Shown piece by piece: positions 1 through 11,094 of a stretch of DNA of 64,000 nucleotides. The position numbers and the translations under genes were made by a program. This stretch comes from Gnetum montanum (lineage: Eukaryota; Streptophyta; Gnetopsida; Gnetales; Gnetaceae). The stretch lies in NCBI GenBank assembly GCA_015680685.1, contig MNCI01015499.1, positions 2,056,979 to 2,120,978 of the forward strand. Reading direction: 5' to 3'. How positions within the stretch are numbered: the first letter of the stretch is position 1; every line of letters begins with the position of its first letter. The notes below the pieces were generated by a model that did no database searches, was not told the DNA's origin, and was given only the letters and a program-made list of their open reading frames with translations.

Positions 1-2
1 AT

Positions 3-640
3 TCTGATTGGGTATCAAATATTGTTGTAGTTCCTAAGAAGAATGGTAGTATACAAATATGCATCGACTTCCGTGATCTTAACATAGCCACTATAAAGGA
101 TGATTTTCCATTACCTAGCATTGATCAACTTATTGACATAACTGCTAGGCATGCACTATTATCCTTTATGGATGGATTTTCAAGGTACAACCAAATAAGA
201 ATTAATCCGGAACATCAACTCAGAATAACTTTCATGACACCTTGGGGTACATTATGTTATACTATGATGCCATTTGGTGTTAAAAATGTAGGGGCTACAT
301 ATCAACAAGCAATGACATATATATTTAGTGATTACATGCTCAATTTGCTCAATGATTATGTAGACGACATCATGGTCAAATCTAAAATAACAGAATAACA
401 TGCAAAAGATCTGGACTTAGTGCTTAAACGTTGTCTCAAACATGACCTTAGACTCAATCCAAAGAAGTGTGTCGTTGGTGTCAAAACAAGCAAGATGCTT
501 GGTTTTGTAGTCTCTGAAATGGGAATACGAGTAGACCCTAATAAAGTTAAGGCAATAACTAATATGCAATTGCCAAAGAACCTTACCAAATTACATGGTC
601 TTTAAGGTAGGCTACAATTCATTAGATGCTTTATCGAAAG
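3..640 (+). pseudogene. Element T reverse transcriptase domain (decayed)
   Basis: This is the RNA-dependent DNA polymerase domain of a retrotransposon Pol. Frame 3 reads VVPKKNGSIQICIDFRDLN, then DDFPLPSIDQL, FMDGFSRYNQI, MPFGVKNVGATYQ and the catalytic box YVDD at 357-368. The fingers region before the first motif is cut by the window edge. In-frame TAA codons lie at 396 and 603; the second sits where related elements have Gln (LQGRL), which fits CAA to TAA decay. The frame is otherwise kept through the RNase H domains. The catalytic aspartates are intact although the gene is dead. Confidence 0.9.
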
Positions 641-1230
641 GTTGACAGACAATTTGAGACCTATGCAGCACCTATTACGAAAAAATGTGCATTTCCAATG
701 GACCCAACAATGTCAAGAAGCATTCGAGAACATAAAACAAGAGCTGGCTCAATTACCGACCGTTCATCCCCCGCAAGGTGATAAACCCTTCTATATCTAC
801 CTTGCAACTTCTTATTCTTCCATTACATCAATGCTTTGTCAAAAATGGCAAGATGGGGCTGAGATCCCTTTGTATTACCTAAGCCACGCTTTAATTTCCT
901 ATGAACAACGATACAATGACATGGAAAAATCATGCCTTGCCCTCATTTTCACCTTGAAGAAATGGCGGAATTATCTCTTTTACAACCAAGTTTACATCAT
1001 TTGTAAGGATAATGTACTCTGTGCTATCACCAACAACATCTACGAATCGAGTAGGATAGCTAGGTGGAAAGCAATGATCACAAAATTTGACTTACACTAT
1101 GTTGCTCAATCTTCCACAAAAGGTCAAGCAATAGTCACAAAATTAGCCGTCTCACCAATGCATGATCAAGCAATAGTTAACCCTGAATTCCCTGATGAGA
1201 ATGTTAATAGTATAGACACTGTACCTAACA
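641..1230 (+). pseudogene. Element T first (Ty3-type) RNase H domain and tether
   Basis: The same frame continues with motifs of the gypsy RNase H: FQWTQQCQEAFENIKQEL, PFYIYLATSYSSITSML, IPLYYLSHALISYEQRY and a closing FDLHYVAQSSTKGQA. The expected first catalytic Asp, in the segment that reads YLATSYSS, is not present. As I recall, the original RNase H is often degenerate in the Tat branch, where a second domain takes over. The stretch from 642 to 1412 is open. Confidence 0.8.
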
Positions 1231-1739
1231 ACTACGAGGCAATCCTCTATTTCGATGGAGCTTCAACCTCCCAAGGAGGAAGTGCTTTGGCCATTTTAAC
1301 ATACCCCTCTAGGGAAATCCAACCCTTCGCCTACCGATTAACTTTTCCTTGTACCAATAACGTGGTAGAATATGAAGGTCTTCCTAGAGGTCTTCAAGCA
1401 GCATTGACTTAAGGAATCTCATGTCTTGTAGTTCGAGGGGATTCACAATTAGTCATTAATCAAGTCACTGTGGTTTACGCATGCAAGGCTCTCCATTTGC
1501 AACCATATTGTGATATGACCAAACATTTGCTAAGGCAACTAGTAGAAATGGATATACAACATGTCCCTAGAAGTGAAAACATAATTGCCGATGCACTTGC
1601 CACACTAGCCTTAAACATGACACTCAAAATGTTCCATGCATTGTCTAGCTCCATAACAAGTTATGCTGAACCTATAATTAACACTCTTGACAGAATGCCT
1701 ATAGCATCCGTTAGTACAACACATGCAATAGAATGGTAA
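1231..1739 (+). pseudogene. Element T second, archaeal-type RNase H domain
   Basis: Directly after the first RNase H the frame reads LYFDGASTSQGGSALAI, then NNVVEYEGL, VVRGDSQLVINQV and VPRSENIIADALATLA. These hold the four acidic positions expected of an RNase H fold (Asp in FDGA, Glu in VEYE, Asp in GDSQ, Asp in ADAL). The domain is typical of the Tat branch and degrades the RNA strand of the RNA:DNA hybrid. It is broken by a TAA at about 1410 and ends at a TAG at 1737 before the integrase linker. Confidence 0.85.
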
Positions 1740-3018
1740 GATGACATAAAAGAGTACCTTCTACAAGGGAAACCTCCACAACATTTGACAAATGCTCAAA
1801 AAGACGCCATGCGAAAATGCTCTCGGCAGTATGCCTTAATAGGGGACACATTGTGTTGCAAATCCTATGAAGGCATCTTGTNATTAATAGGGGACACATT
1901 GTGTTGCAAATCCTATGAAGGCATCTTGTTGATGTGTGTTAGTAGCATCGATGGTCAAACAATTTTAGAACAAGTTCACGAAAGACTTTGTGGAGGGCAC
2001 ATTGCACCCAAAGCTATGGGAACAAAAATTAGCCACTTAGGCTACTACTGGCCACACATGGAGTACGATTGCATCTCCAAAGTCAGGACATGTGACATTT
2101 CCCAAAAGCATGGTAATCTAATACATGTGCCACCGAACAAATTGTACACAACAAAAATCACATGGCTGTTCCAAAAATGGGGATTAGACTTAATTGGACC
2201 AATAACGCCATCATCCTCTGTGGGACATAGCTTTATCATCACCGCAACTGAATACTTCACAAAATGGGTAGAAGCTATTCATCTTAGGAAGACCACATCT
2301 AAACACATTTACAATTTCATAATAGAAAATATTATCTCATTTTGGTATTCCACTGACCATCGTTATTGATAATGGATCACAGTTCAATAGTACAGATACT
2401 AAAATTTTTTGTGAAAGCCTGGGTATTAAACATGCATTTTCATCACCCTACTACCCATAGAGAAATGGTCAAGTAGAGGCTATAAACAAGACTATCATCA
2501 TGGTGCTCAAAAAGATGCTAAATCAGAGTAAGAAATGATGGCATGAATAATTAGTCTACGCATTGTGGGCATATAGAACGACACATCACACATCTATAGG
2601 TAAAACTCCATATAGCCTTTTATACGGATCTAAAGCTATTTTTCCTTTGGAGTTATAGGTTTTCTCATTGCGGATAGCTCTCTCGGGCTTCCTCAATGAA
2701 AGTCAAAACAATGAACTATGCATTGTTGACCTTGACTTAGTAGAAGAAGAACGGGTGCGAACACTTGATCAAATCGAATGGTACCAAAAACAACAGCGGC
2801 AATGACACAAACATGATTTGCACAAGTGCCCCATCAAAGAAGGAGACTTAGTCCTTAAAGTTGCCCGTGAACATCTAGAAAAATTCTCAGCCAACTGGGA
2901 AGGACCTTACTTTGTCACCAAGGCGTACAATAATGGAGCATTCAAGTTGGCTGACATGGGCGGGAACGAGCTCGCTAATCCTACAAATCATTTGTACTTG
3001 AAACGGTACTATGTATGA
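1740..3018 (+). pseudogene. Element T integrase (HHCC, catalytic core, C-terminal domain)
   Basis: The integrase joins the element cDNA to host DNA. The HHCC zinc domain reads HERLCGGHIAPKAMG followed by VRTCDIS; the second expected Cys is Ser here. The core shows WGLDLIGPI (first Asp), then VIDNGSQFNS (second Asp) and GQVEAINKT (Glu). One extra base near 2340 shifts the frame between the first and second Asp. A TAG replaces the expected Gln before RNGQVEA. The C-terminal part (2818-3018) has FSANWEGPYFVTKAYNNGAF, the usual GPY/F-type module. A 46-bp duplication around the N at 1882 lies in the linker and is probably an assembly artefact. Confidence 0.85.
1836..1929. other. Unmerged assembly join: 46-bp direct duplication around one N
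   Basis: Bases 1836-1881 are repeated exactly at 1884-1929 with N at 1882. The same layout recurs at 15374, 16795, 40526 and 62555, so it is better read as overlapping contig ends placed side by side than as biology. Confidence 0.85.
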
Positions 3019-3030
3019 TAAACTTGAGGT

Positions 3031-3440
3031 ACGTAATAGTTCTGGCATCATGACTTAAAACTAATACCACAGAATAGTCCTGGGATCATGACTTAAAACT
3101 GATACCATAGAACAGTCTTGGCATTACGACTTAAAATTGATACCACAGAATGGTCTTGGGGTTATGACTTGAAACTGGCACCACAGAATGTCTTGGAGTC
3201 ATGACAAGAAAATGACACCATAGAGCTCTATTCGGTATGATGTTAAACTGCCACATCTGTCTGCCATGATGTGAAACTAGCATCCAGAGTTCACTAAGAC
3301 TATAAACTGGCTTGCCTCTTCACAGTCCGCTATGAGTATAAACTAGCAATGCACCATCCGCTATGACGCTAAACTAGCACTGTCCAAAGGGTGATGATGT
3401 GAAACTAACCCGCAACAGTTTGCTAAGACTATAAATTGGC
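3031..3440 (+). repeat. Minisatellite in the 3' untranslated region of element T
   Basis: A core like TGACTTAAAACTGATACCA recurs with the TGACTT anchor at 3051, 3089, 3127 (as CGACTT), 3165 and 3202, a period of 38 bp. It passes into a looser run of roughly 30-bp units carrying TATGAnnnTAAACTAG-type cores at about 3238, 3266, 3296, 3332, 3363, 3392 and 3424. The array starts about a dozen bases after the integrase stop. Tandem repeats in this position are known from other Tat/Ogre-like elements, where they can seed satellites. Confidence 0.8.
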
Positions 3441-4524
3441 GATATCATCGACGACTAGGAAAAATTTAAAAAGATGTGTTCCTGTAATTAGCTGTTCATG
3501 TTCCACAAAGATTTGCTACATAATTTGTCTCATGGACCTTGATGAAGCTGATGCTGTTCATGATTCTATCCATCTCCTTGTTTAAAATGCTTAGTTAACC
3601 GTTTCATTTGTGGTTTTCCTATCCTCTTGGAGTTATGTTTGCAGGATGACACTCCTAAGGCGTTTGCACACAGATGCACTTCATCATGACGACAAGGTAT
3701 CACATTCTTCCTGATGCATGTAGTACATCCCCTAATTCCCCATTATGTTTCCCTTAGCCTATTCAATTACACCCCCTGATTCATTTTACTCATCTCAAAG
3801 CTCTTGGTACATTGTTGCACACTGTGACTCTCTAAGCAGTTGCAATGCAAAACACAGTATATGACACATGACACAAAATGTAATTCCCGAACACGAGCAA
3901 GGCACTAAAAGTAAGCTCTTTTAAAAGACCAAAGAAAAAAAGCAAAAAAAAAAAAAAAGAAAAAAAAAAGAAAAGAAAAATAACAAAAAGGTTAAAGAGT
4001 GAAATGCACGAAAAAGGTCTTCATGATCCCGTTGACATCATAAACCCAAGACTATTGGCTATTCTCATACAAGCCCCAGGCGAGAAGGTAATTGTCTTGG
4101 AAAACAGCTACACTTGTGTCTCAAAGAGACCATGTTACACATCATCGCGCAGCTTTGGTTGTTTACAACAAGCCTCGTAAACACTCTATGAGAGTCCCGT
4201 TTCTTCAAAGAATGCACTTCCTACATCTTGGTCCCAAGTCTCCTAAACACTGGCTACTGACAAGGACCAAAATATGACTTGTTCATGCGAGAGCGTTCCT
4301 CTCCCACAATCGCAACAGTAATCATAACCTTTGATCAACTCCTAATTTCCTGGTTACAACCAATCCCTTTGCATCTCGAACTACATTTCCCCAATCCCAT
4401 GTACTTTTGGACACGGTGTGATGACATCCAGCCAAGGGCCGATGGACAATGCTTGGTACTTGGTTGTTCATGGTGTTTTGCACTTCTTTGTTGACACCTC
4501 TCGAGTGGATTCCTCTAGATGTCA
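3441..4524 (+). other. Element T 3' untranslated region with an A-rich tract
   Basis: I see no credible gene here. The stretch holds a purine-rich run at about 3920-3990 made mostly of A with scattered G, followed by unique sequence up to the polypurine tract. Short open frames at 4092-4494 show no known motif and are probably chance. Confidence 0.5.
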
Positions 4525-4535
4525 ACAAAGAGGGG
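4525..4535 (+). promoter_or_regulatory. Polypurine tract of element T
   Basis: ACAAAGAGGGG lies four bases before the LTR start TGATACACC. This is the expected primer for plus-strand DNA synthesis. Confidence 0.7.
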
Positions 4536-4679
4536 CCAATGATACACCACTAATTTCAACCTAACACTTTGAAACAAGAATGACTCAAGCCCTTTCGAGC
4601 ATTCATGAGGTAAAATTTGACTAAGGCATGTAACTCACACTAGCTTGTCCTGGGCAATTCATGCTGGAAATTGGTCACA

Positions 4680-5400
4680 TTTTCCAACACACGCTGCAGC
4701 TGACGCTGCACACACGCTAGCAGCGTGAGTCCAGCATGACCAACTTTGGCAGCTCCAAAAATCAAGTAAAAAATGGTCAATATCTAAGAGTGCAAGCCAT
4801 CCTCAATGGCCACTAATGTCTACTCCAAGTTTTAGCATTCAAAATTCAAATTTTAGGTCAAAAAGTGTACATTTTCTCACACACGCTACACTCACGCTGG
4901 CAGCATGAGTCTAGCGTGACCAACTCTGGGAGCCTCAAAACTGAGTTGAAATGACTTAACTTCAAAGGTGCAAATCATCCTCAGGGTTCATGGTCAACAA
5001 CCTCCTGTCCCAGCCTCCAGAATCTTGAGTTTCAGATCCAAAATTGCATGTTCAAGTCACTCACATTGCAGCCCACGTTGTGGACATGTTGGCAGCGTGA
5101 GTGGAGCGTGACCTATTGAAAATAGCTCCAAACCAGACACTTTCAAGCTCAAATTCTAGATTTCAGATCACTCTTAGGGTTAGACACATTTAGGCAACAA
5201 TTGCATTCAAGGAATAGGCTTCAGAAATCAAAATTTGGTGTCAAATGTATCATTCTACCTCACTCACGCTGAGGTCATGCTGAGGACATGCCTAGCATGA
5301 GTGCCCAGCATGAGTGCAGCATGAGCGCTAGGCACACCCAAGAAAAAGCACTCCAAATGCATGCTGAGGACACGCTGCAATAAAATCAACTCATGCTGGA
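4680..5400 (+). repeat. Degenerate repeat of about 190 bp inside the T LTR
   Basis: A block rich in CACGCTG/CAGCGTGAG followed by GCGTGACC recurs near 4690, 4878, 5068 and 5262, about 190 bp apart. Between blocks the text also aligns (for example GTGCAAGCCATCCTCAATGG against GTGCAAATCATCCTCAGGG). About three to four copies are present, clearly diverged. Confidence 0.65.
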
Positions 5401-5750
5401 AGTCCTAATTAGGTGGGGACGTCTCAAATAGCCACGGAACCACTCAAGTCAACATCCTGTAGCAGGCAAGTTAGAAATCCAGAACTTTGAAGCGATCATT
5501 GGAAATTTCCATCATTTGTCATTCGTCGAGCTCTTACGCTCTGAATTGTATGTGCCATGAGCATAAGCTAGCTTGAGTGAGTTGTCACATATTATAACAT
5601 ACAATGTACCTGTTCCAGAATGTAGCTTGCCCACACACATCCAACTAACATATAGCTGTCCATTGGACACGTGTCACTTGATTCGCTTTTCTCTCATCTC
5701 CCAACCATTGACTCCATTCTCGAATTCTGCACCTGAGGCCAACCTAGCCC

Positions 5751-5758
5751 TATAAATA
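5751..5758 (+). promoter_or_regulatory. TATA box of the T LTR
   Basis: TATAAATA in the last third of the LTR is the likely Pol II promoter core, with transcription expected to start a few tens of bases downstream. Confidence 0.55.
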
Positions 5759-6299
5759 CCATGTCAGTTCACATAAATAGGGTTGAAAATTTTGAAGGTA
5801 GATGACTTAGGAAACTCAAACCAGCAATCCTTGGGCACTCGGGCACACTTGACTCCTAGCATCCAAGCACTCCTGAAACACATCACATCACCCTGGGGAT
5901 TGACACTTGACTTTCCATCTACATGTGCAGCTATGATTTGACCAGTGCACATCTTTTCTAAGCAATACAATACAGTTCAGTTTGCCAACCATTATATTGT
6001 TTCCTCTATTTTGCATTCAATTCACGTTTTGTTTGCAATATTGTTCTGCATACGTTTCTATTTACATTTTGCGATTAGTTACGATAACCCCAGTGCAAGC
6101 CATAGTTTACGCTCGAGGAAGTCCTTGGTTGATTTGCGTGCAAAACATCCAAGGCACTCTACCTTCATTTTCTTTTCTAGCTTGTCCTCAAGCGAAGGCA
6201 GGGTCAGTTGTGTCTAGCCAACGATCTTTCGGTGTTTGTTTTCCCTTCCAGCCTTACACCAATGATTTAGGTCAGTATAGTTGTATTGGCTTGCTTAGG

Positions 6300-7600
6300 C
6301 TCATAGAAAAGCTTCACTTGTTAGATGTTGACCAACTATTTTTAGGTGGGCTTTTAAGCTTGTAAATTAACATGGCCCTAGAGGAAAATATTTGAACAAT
6401 TAAATAAGGTCCTTTCCACAATGTTTGGAACTTTATCTTCTGTTGTACGTGTGTGGGGTTCTAGTAGAGAACCTTATCTCTTGGTTGAAATTTCACTTTT
6501 CGTATTTTGAGGTCATGATGTTGCTTGTTAAATGCCTTGTGCACCTAATTTAAAGATAGAACCACTAATGAATTTTCATCTAGCACATTTAGGTTGATCA
6601 ATCTTTCTCTTTGTGCTAGACTCATATCAAGGTTTAGATCATAGGTTGTTGAGAGTGTACAAAGCTTGGATTGAATTGGGAGCGTTAGAAGTTTTCCATA
6701 CACTAACTCATAGGAAGAGTAGCCAATAGGGAGTTTCCATGTTAAGTAGTAGGCCCAAAGGGCATTATTCAGTTTTGTACTCTAGTCTTTCGTATATTTG
6801 CTGATAGTCTTTGTTAGGATCTTTGTGATCTCCTTGTTGGTTACCTCTGCTTGACGGTTGTCTTGGGGGGTGATTGGGTGTTGTTAATTTATGTTCAATG
6901 TTAAGCGTTGCATCAATTTTTTAAAAGTGACACCTATGAAATTAGTTTCATTGTCAGAAATTAGTACACATGACACCCTAAACCTATTTACAACAATTTG
7001 TTTTATAAATCTAACAATAGTGGATGATGTACAATTGATGACAGCTACTACTTCTACCCATTTGATGTAGTAATTGACTGCTATGATGATATATGCCTTT
7101 CCATTGGACAGGGGTGTGATGGGACCCATAAAGTTTATGCCCCATATGTCAAAGGACTCCAGTGGTTGAATCCACTATTGAGGACCCTCCATTCGTGTGG
7201 TCATCCCATCATCTCTTTGGTAGCATTCACAAGATTGGATGAACAAGTGGGCATCCTTGAAGATTATAGGCCAATAGTATCCTACCATCAAGATTTTTAT
7301 GGCCGTGTGTCTTCTTACATAGTGGCCTATACAAGGTCCTTCATGAGCATCTTAGAGAATGCACAATTGATCTTCATTAGGGACATACCAATGAATCAGG
7401 CCATTGGCACATACCTTATAGAGGTGCCCATTGACTTCCATAAATTATTTGGCCCAATAAAGAAATTTTTGCTTCTTTCTAAAGTCAAGATCTTATGGCA
7501 TCTCCTGAGTGAGAAGATAGGTGAGGATGTCATTGTACCATGCTGGTTTTATAGGCACTTGGTCACGTATTGCTCTTGTAAAGAGGAGTTCATCTAGAAT
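6300..7600 (-). pseudogene. Element X integrase (decayed)
   Basis: Minus-strand frames give MGPITPLSNGKAYIIIAVNY and YYIKWVEVVAV (core, first Asp position degenerate), ISDNETNFIGVTFKKLMQ (second Asp), and downstream pieces matching the parallel copy in element V at 39500-40380. Upstream, about 7160-7480, lie the zinc-domain remnants. Many stops and shifts are present. The C-terminal end, with a match to SLVNIQQVKPF-type sequence of V, stops close to the T insertion at 6280. Confidence 0.8.
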
Positions 7601-8060
7601 CGGATTAGAGAGAGGACTCTTCTCCTCTTTACTATCCCATCTTAATTGAGAGAGGTGGTCAGTGACCACATTCTTGGTTCCTTTTTGATCTACCATTGTG
7701 AGATCAAATTCTTGCAAGATCTTGAGCCACCATATGATATAGGGGCTTACCATCATCTTGTTAATTGGGAAGCAGATGGCACAGTGGTATGTGTGCATAC
7801 ATACTTTATAACTAAGCATATAGTGCCTAAATTTTCAAGAGCATACACCATTGCTATTAATTCTTTCTTTGTGGTGGTGTAATTTAGCAATGCACCTATA
7901 ATGCTTCAACTTGCGTAATGGATGTAATATGGATGTTTTTTTTATCATCCAACTCTATAAGCATCGCTTCCAAGGCATAATTAGATGCATATGTCATTAT
8001 GTGAAATGGTCTGGACTAGTTTAGTTCCTATAGAATTAGAGTTTCTATGAGTTTTTCCTT
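7600..8060 (-). pseudogene. Element X RNase H domain (decayed)
   Basis: The most telling piece is at 7493-7819: IWWLKILQEFDLTMVDQKGT followed by NVVTDHLSQL, the usual end of an Athila RNase H (EFDLTI.DKKG..NVVADHLSRL). Upstream frames match the corresponding region of V at 38600-38900. The run past the domain includes a linker to integrase with a stop before the zinc domain. Confidence 0.8.
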
Positions 8061-9104
8061 CAATTTTTGGAATGCATGTTCGCACTCCTTGGTCTAGATG
8101 AATGGAGAATCTTTCTTTGTAAGCTCAACCAATGACTTTGTGATCTTAGAAAAATTCTCTATGAATTGCTAGTAGTAGCCAGTATGTCCAAGGAATGATT
8201 AGACATATTTAACTATCTCTGGTTGGCATGTTATTCCTTAGATGATCCTTATTTTCTTCGAGTCTACCTCAATCCCTTGTGAAACTTGGTGTCCCAATAT
8301 AATGCCTTCTTGGACCATGAGATGACTTTTTTGTCAGTTGAGTTGTAAATTTATTTCCACACATCTTTTCAGTACTTGCTCAAGATGATCTAAGGCTTGC
8401 TCAAATGTAGCTCCATAGGTGGAGAAGTCATTCATGAAGACTTCCACATCACTATTGATCTATTGCTGAAAGATGCTAAGGACCAGGTATTGAAATGTTA
8501 CATGGGCATTACATAGGCCAAATGACATCTTATAATATGCAAAAGTCCCCTAGGAACTTGTGAATGTTGTTTTGGCTTGATCTTTTGGTGTAATTTGGAT
8601 TTGGTTATAGCCACTATAACCATCCAAGAAGCTATAATAGTAATTCCTGGAGATGGTGTCCAACACTTGATCCACAAATGGCAATGGAAAATGATCTTTA
8701 AATGTTGCCATGTTCAATAACCTGAGGTCAATATAGACCCACCACTTGCCATCTTTCTTTGGCACAATTACAAGTGGGCTAGCCCACTCACTATCCATGA
8801 TGGGATAGATCAACCCCACCTTGAGGAGTTGCTCTACTTCCTTCTTGATGATTTTCTTCAATTTGGGATTCAACCGTCTCTATGGTTGCCTTCTTGGCTT
8901 CATGGCCAAGTCAGTGTAAATGCGATGCTGGCATATCCTTGAATTGATTCTAGTTAGCTCAGGATATGACCAAGCAAAGGTTATTGACCATTTTTTAGCC
9001 ACCTTCAATAACTTATCTTTTTGTTTAGGAGAAAGTTTGGCATTAATTATGACCAGCTTACCATTATTTAAGAATGCATACTCCATGCTGGCTGGTAGAG
9101 TTTT
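8060..9104 (-). pseudogene. Element X reverse transcriptase (decayed)
   Basis: Reading leftward: MEYAFLNNGKLVIINAKLSP, CQHRIYTDLAMKPRRQP, KKEVEQLLKVGLIYPIMDSE, SPLVIVPKKDGKWW, DHFPLPFVDQVLD, FLDGYSGYNQIQITPKDQA. This is the Athila signature order. The catalytic box at 8422-8442 reads FMNDF rather than FMDDF. Two open stretches (9086-8880 and 8873-8550) are in good shape, and the rest is interrupted. The element could not make an active enzyme. Confidence 0.88.
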
Positions 9105-9199
9105 TAACTCTAGGGATTTTTGCTTGAAGTTATCAGGGACTTACAACTCTTCCCAATAGGTATCATCATCTTCATCATCAAAGAGTTAGTGATGAACTT

Positions 9200-9900
9200 T
9201 CTCAAGTTCATCCATGATTTTAACAAAAGCACATGTTAGGCTCCTAATTGGTTCCATGCCTAGTGTGCTACTATCTAAGTAAGCTATCAGCCACTGGGTG
9301 CCCTTTTAGTTTATGGCTGCTGCATATATACACCTTTTAATATCTATTTCTTGTGCACACTAATTGCATGATTTAATGTATGTACTTTTGATGGACCAAA
9401 TCTTTTGCATGCAATTAGACTCATTATCGCTATACGTGATGCATGGAATATACTTCTTCTCTAAATGTTCAAATTCATTTTCCTTGGAGATTTCCAAGGA
9501 GTGGTCCCTTATGCCCATACGTGCATCAATCGTGCTTAACCAAGCCTTTCCCATAATGATGGAAAAGTCACATTTGCAGTTTTCAATCTTGATTACCAAA
9601 AAATTGGTAGGATAGATCACCCATTAATTGTGGTTACAATATCCTCCACTAATCCTAAAGGAATAGTGATTGATTGATATGCTAATGCTAAATAGATGTT
9701 TCTGTTCTTGAGAGGTGGTAGGTTTCAGGCTTTGTACATGTCATGAGAGATGAGATTGACACTAGAATTAGAATCAAGAAGAGCCTTACATGGGTCATGT
9801 CCAGTGATTTGCAAGTAAATGAGTGGACTTCTTGGGTTAGGAAGATTGCTAGCCTTGATCCAATTGGAAATAACATGAGTTAACATCATAGTTTGGATTT
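9200..9900 (-). pseudogene. Element X aspartic protease region (decayed)
   Basis: Pieces include SPLIYLQITGHDPCKALLDS followed by NSSVNLISHDMYKA (the active site, where DSG is DSN), and then DFSIIMGKAWLSTIDARMGI. The end of the domain carries a Cys-containing tail, shared with Y, Z and V, that reads CNxCAQEIDIKRC in this copy. The protease would have matured the Gag-Pol polyprotein. Confidence 0.75.
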
Positions 9901-11094
9901 AAGATGGCATTTGGTTTGAAGGGCACTCAAAGGTGTTTGATGCAGAGGATGAGGGTACTAAAGATGTAGGGCGAGTAGTTGTATTAGGTTATGAGGGTTT
10001 GGGAGGACTATTGGGTCAGAAAAATGATCGTTTCTTGTAATGATTGTCTAAATCACTTAGCTAGAAGGTTGGTTGTAAATTCACATCCCTTGTAGCATTT
10101 TGTTGTTGTAGTTGTGGGAGAATTTCACCCTGCATGGATAGAGCAAGAGGCAAGTGAGTTGAGGGTGAAGGGATGTGTGTAGATGGATGCGGAGGGTGGT
10201 ATGGATATGGGTGCTCCCCTCGAGTAGATGGTGAATGTGTTTTGTGGTACTCTAGGGGGTAATAGTGATGTTGAAATGAGGTGTGGCTAGCAAAACTTTG
10301 TGGAGAGATAGGTTGTTGAACATAGTACCCATATGGATTTGGTTGCTTTGGCAGTGGCATTTCCCACGATTGTGGTTGGTGCCATTGTTGGTATTGCTCA
10401 TATGGTTGTGGTGGAGCTCCACTTGGATAATAAGGTTGTTGGTGTTGGTGGAATTGCCTTGAATTTAGGGTAATTATCTAGGTGCTTACCTTCTTGCTAG
10501 TCATGGATTCAATGCATACACCCAGACTCTTGTAAGTGTGACACCATAGGGCAACATCCCTTTGGATGTTCGTATTGACAGATGTCACAACCAATATCAT
10601 CTTCAGAGTCTATCTCCACAACTTCTTTTATTGCAACAACTTTTCCCTTACCTCTCTGGTAGGCACACTTAGCTTCTTTTCATCTCTTATGTTCACGATC
10701 ACTATTTTGTTCTTTGGATGCTTCTACAATTTTCATAATAGTTTGCAATTTCTCATCCAAAGAGTCCCATAATTTGTCAACTTTTATCAAAATATTAGAA
10801 ATATATTTTTGTATATGCAAGGTTTTTTTTACCACCTTGTCAAGTGGTGCATCCTCCTCGTCATAGAATTAGACCTCCCTTTTTCTTATGGAAGGGTCCT
10901 TATTATACTCTTCTACACTTTTTCTTTTTCCCAACTCACCTTCTTCTTTTGCCACCTACTCTATAAGCCTTTGGATCTAGTGAGCTCTTAGTTTAGAAAT
11001 TCTTCCTTAGGCATAAACCCCAAGAGTTCTTCTTGTTTTAGCTTTAAGCCCATCTATGATGTGGCAGAGTTGTTCCCTCTAAGAATATCCATGG
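9901..11094 (-). pseudogene. Element X gag, 3' half
   Basis: This is the capsid-to-nucleocapsid part of gag after the Y insertion. A zinc knuckle of form C-x2-C-x3-H-x4-C (CDICQYEHPKGCC) lies at 10551-10589, followed by a Pro/Gln/Tyr/His-rich segment (10061-10360: MPLPKQPNPYGYYVQQ and onward) that leads to the protease. The frame is broken repeatedly. The first bases, 11090-11094 (CATGG), are one copy of the target duplication of Y. Confidence 0.8.

Larger units (their letters stand above)
1..6279 (+). mobile_element. Element T: Tat/Ogre-lineage Ty3/gypsy retrotransposon, left end outside the window
   Basis: The order is RT, RNase H, a second archaeal-type RNase H, integrase, a repeat-rich 3' untranslated region, a polypurine tract and a 3' LTR. 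Two RNase H domains are the hallmark of the Tat branch of plant Ty3/gypsy elements. The 5' LTR, gag, protease and the start of RT lie left of the window. The right end is placed at 6279 by comparison with a related solo LTR at 11722-12950, which shares the terminal bases. The bases after it (GTTGT) may be the target duplication, but the left copy is not visible. T interrupts the minus-strand element X just past its integrase. Confidence 0.85.
4540..6279 (+). repeat. 3' LTR of element T (1740 bp)
   Basis: It starts TGATACACCACTAATTTC and ends GATTTAGGTCAGTATA. The solo LTR at 11722-12950 starts TGAAACACCACAAAATTT and ends GATTTTAGACAGTACA, and both share a near-identical stretch around CTCAAGCGAAGGYAGGGTC near the 3' end, which fixes the boundaries. 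It is about 500 bp longer than the solo copy, largely because of an internal repeat at 4680-5400. A TATA box lies at 5751-5758. Confidence 0.85.
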
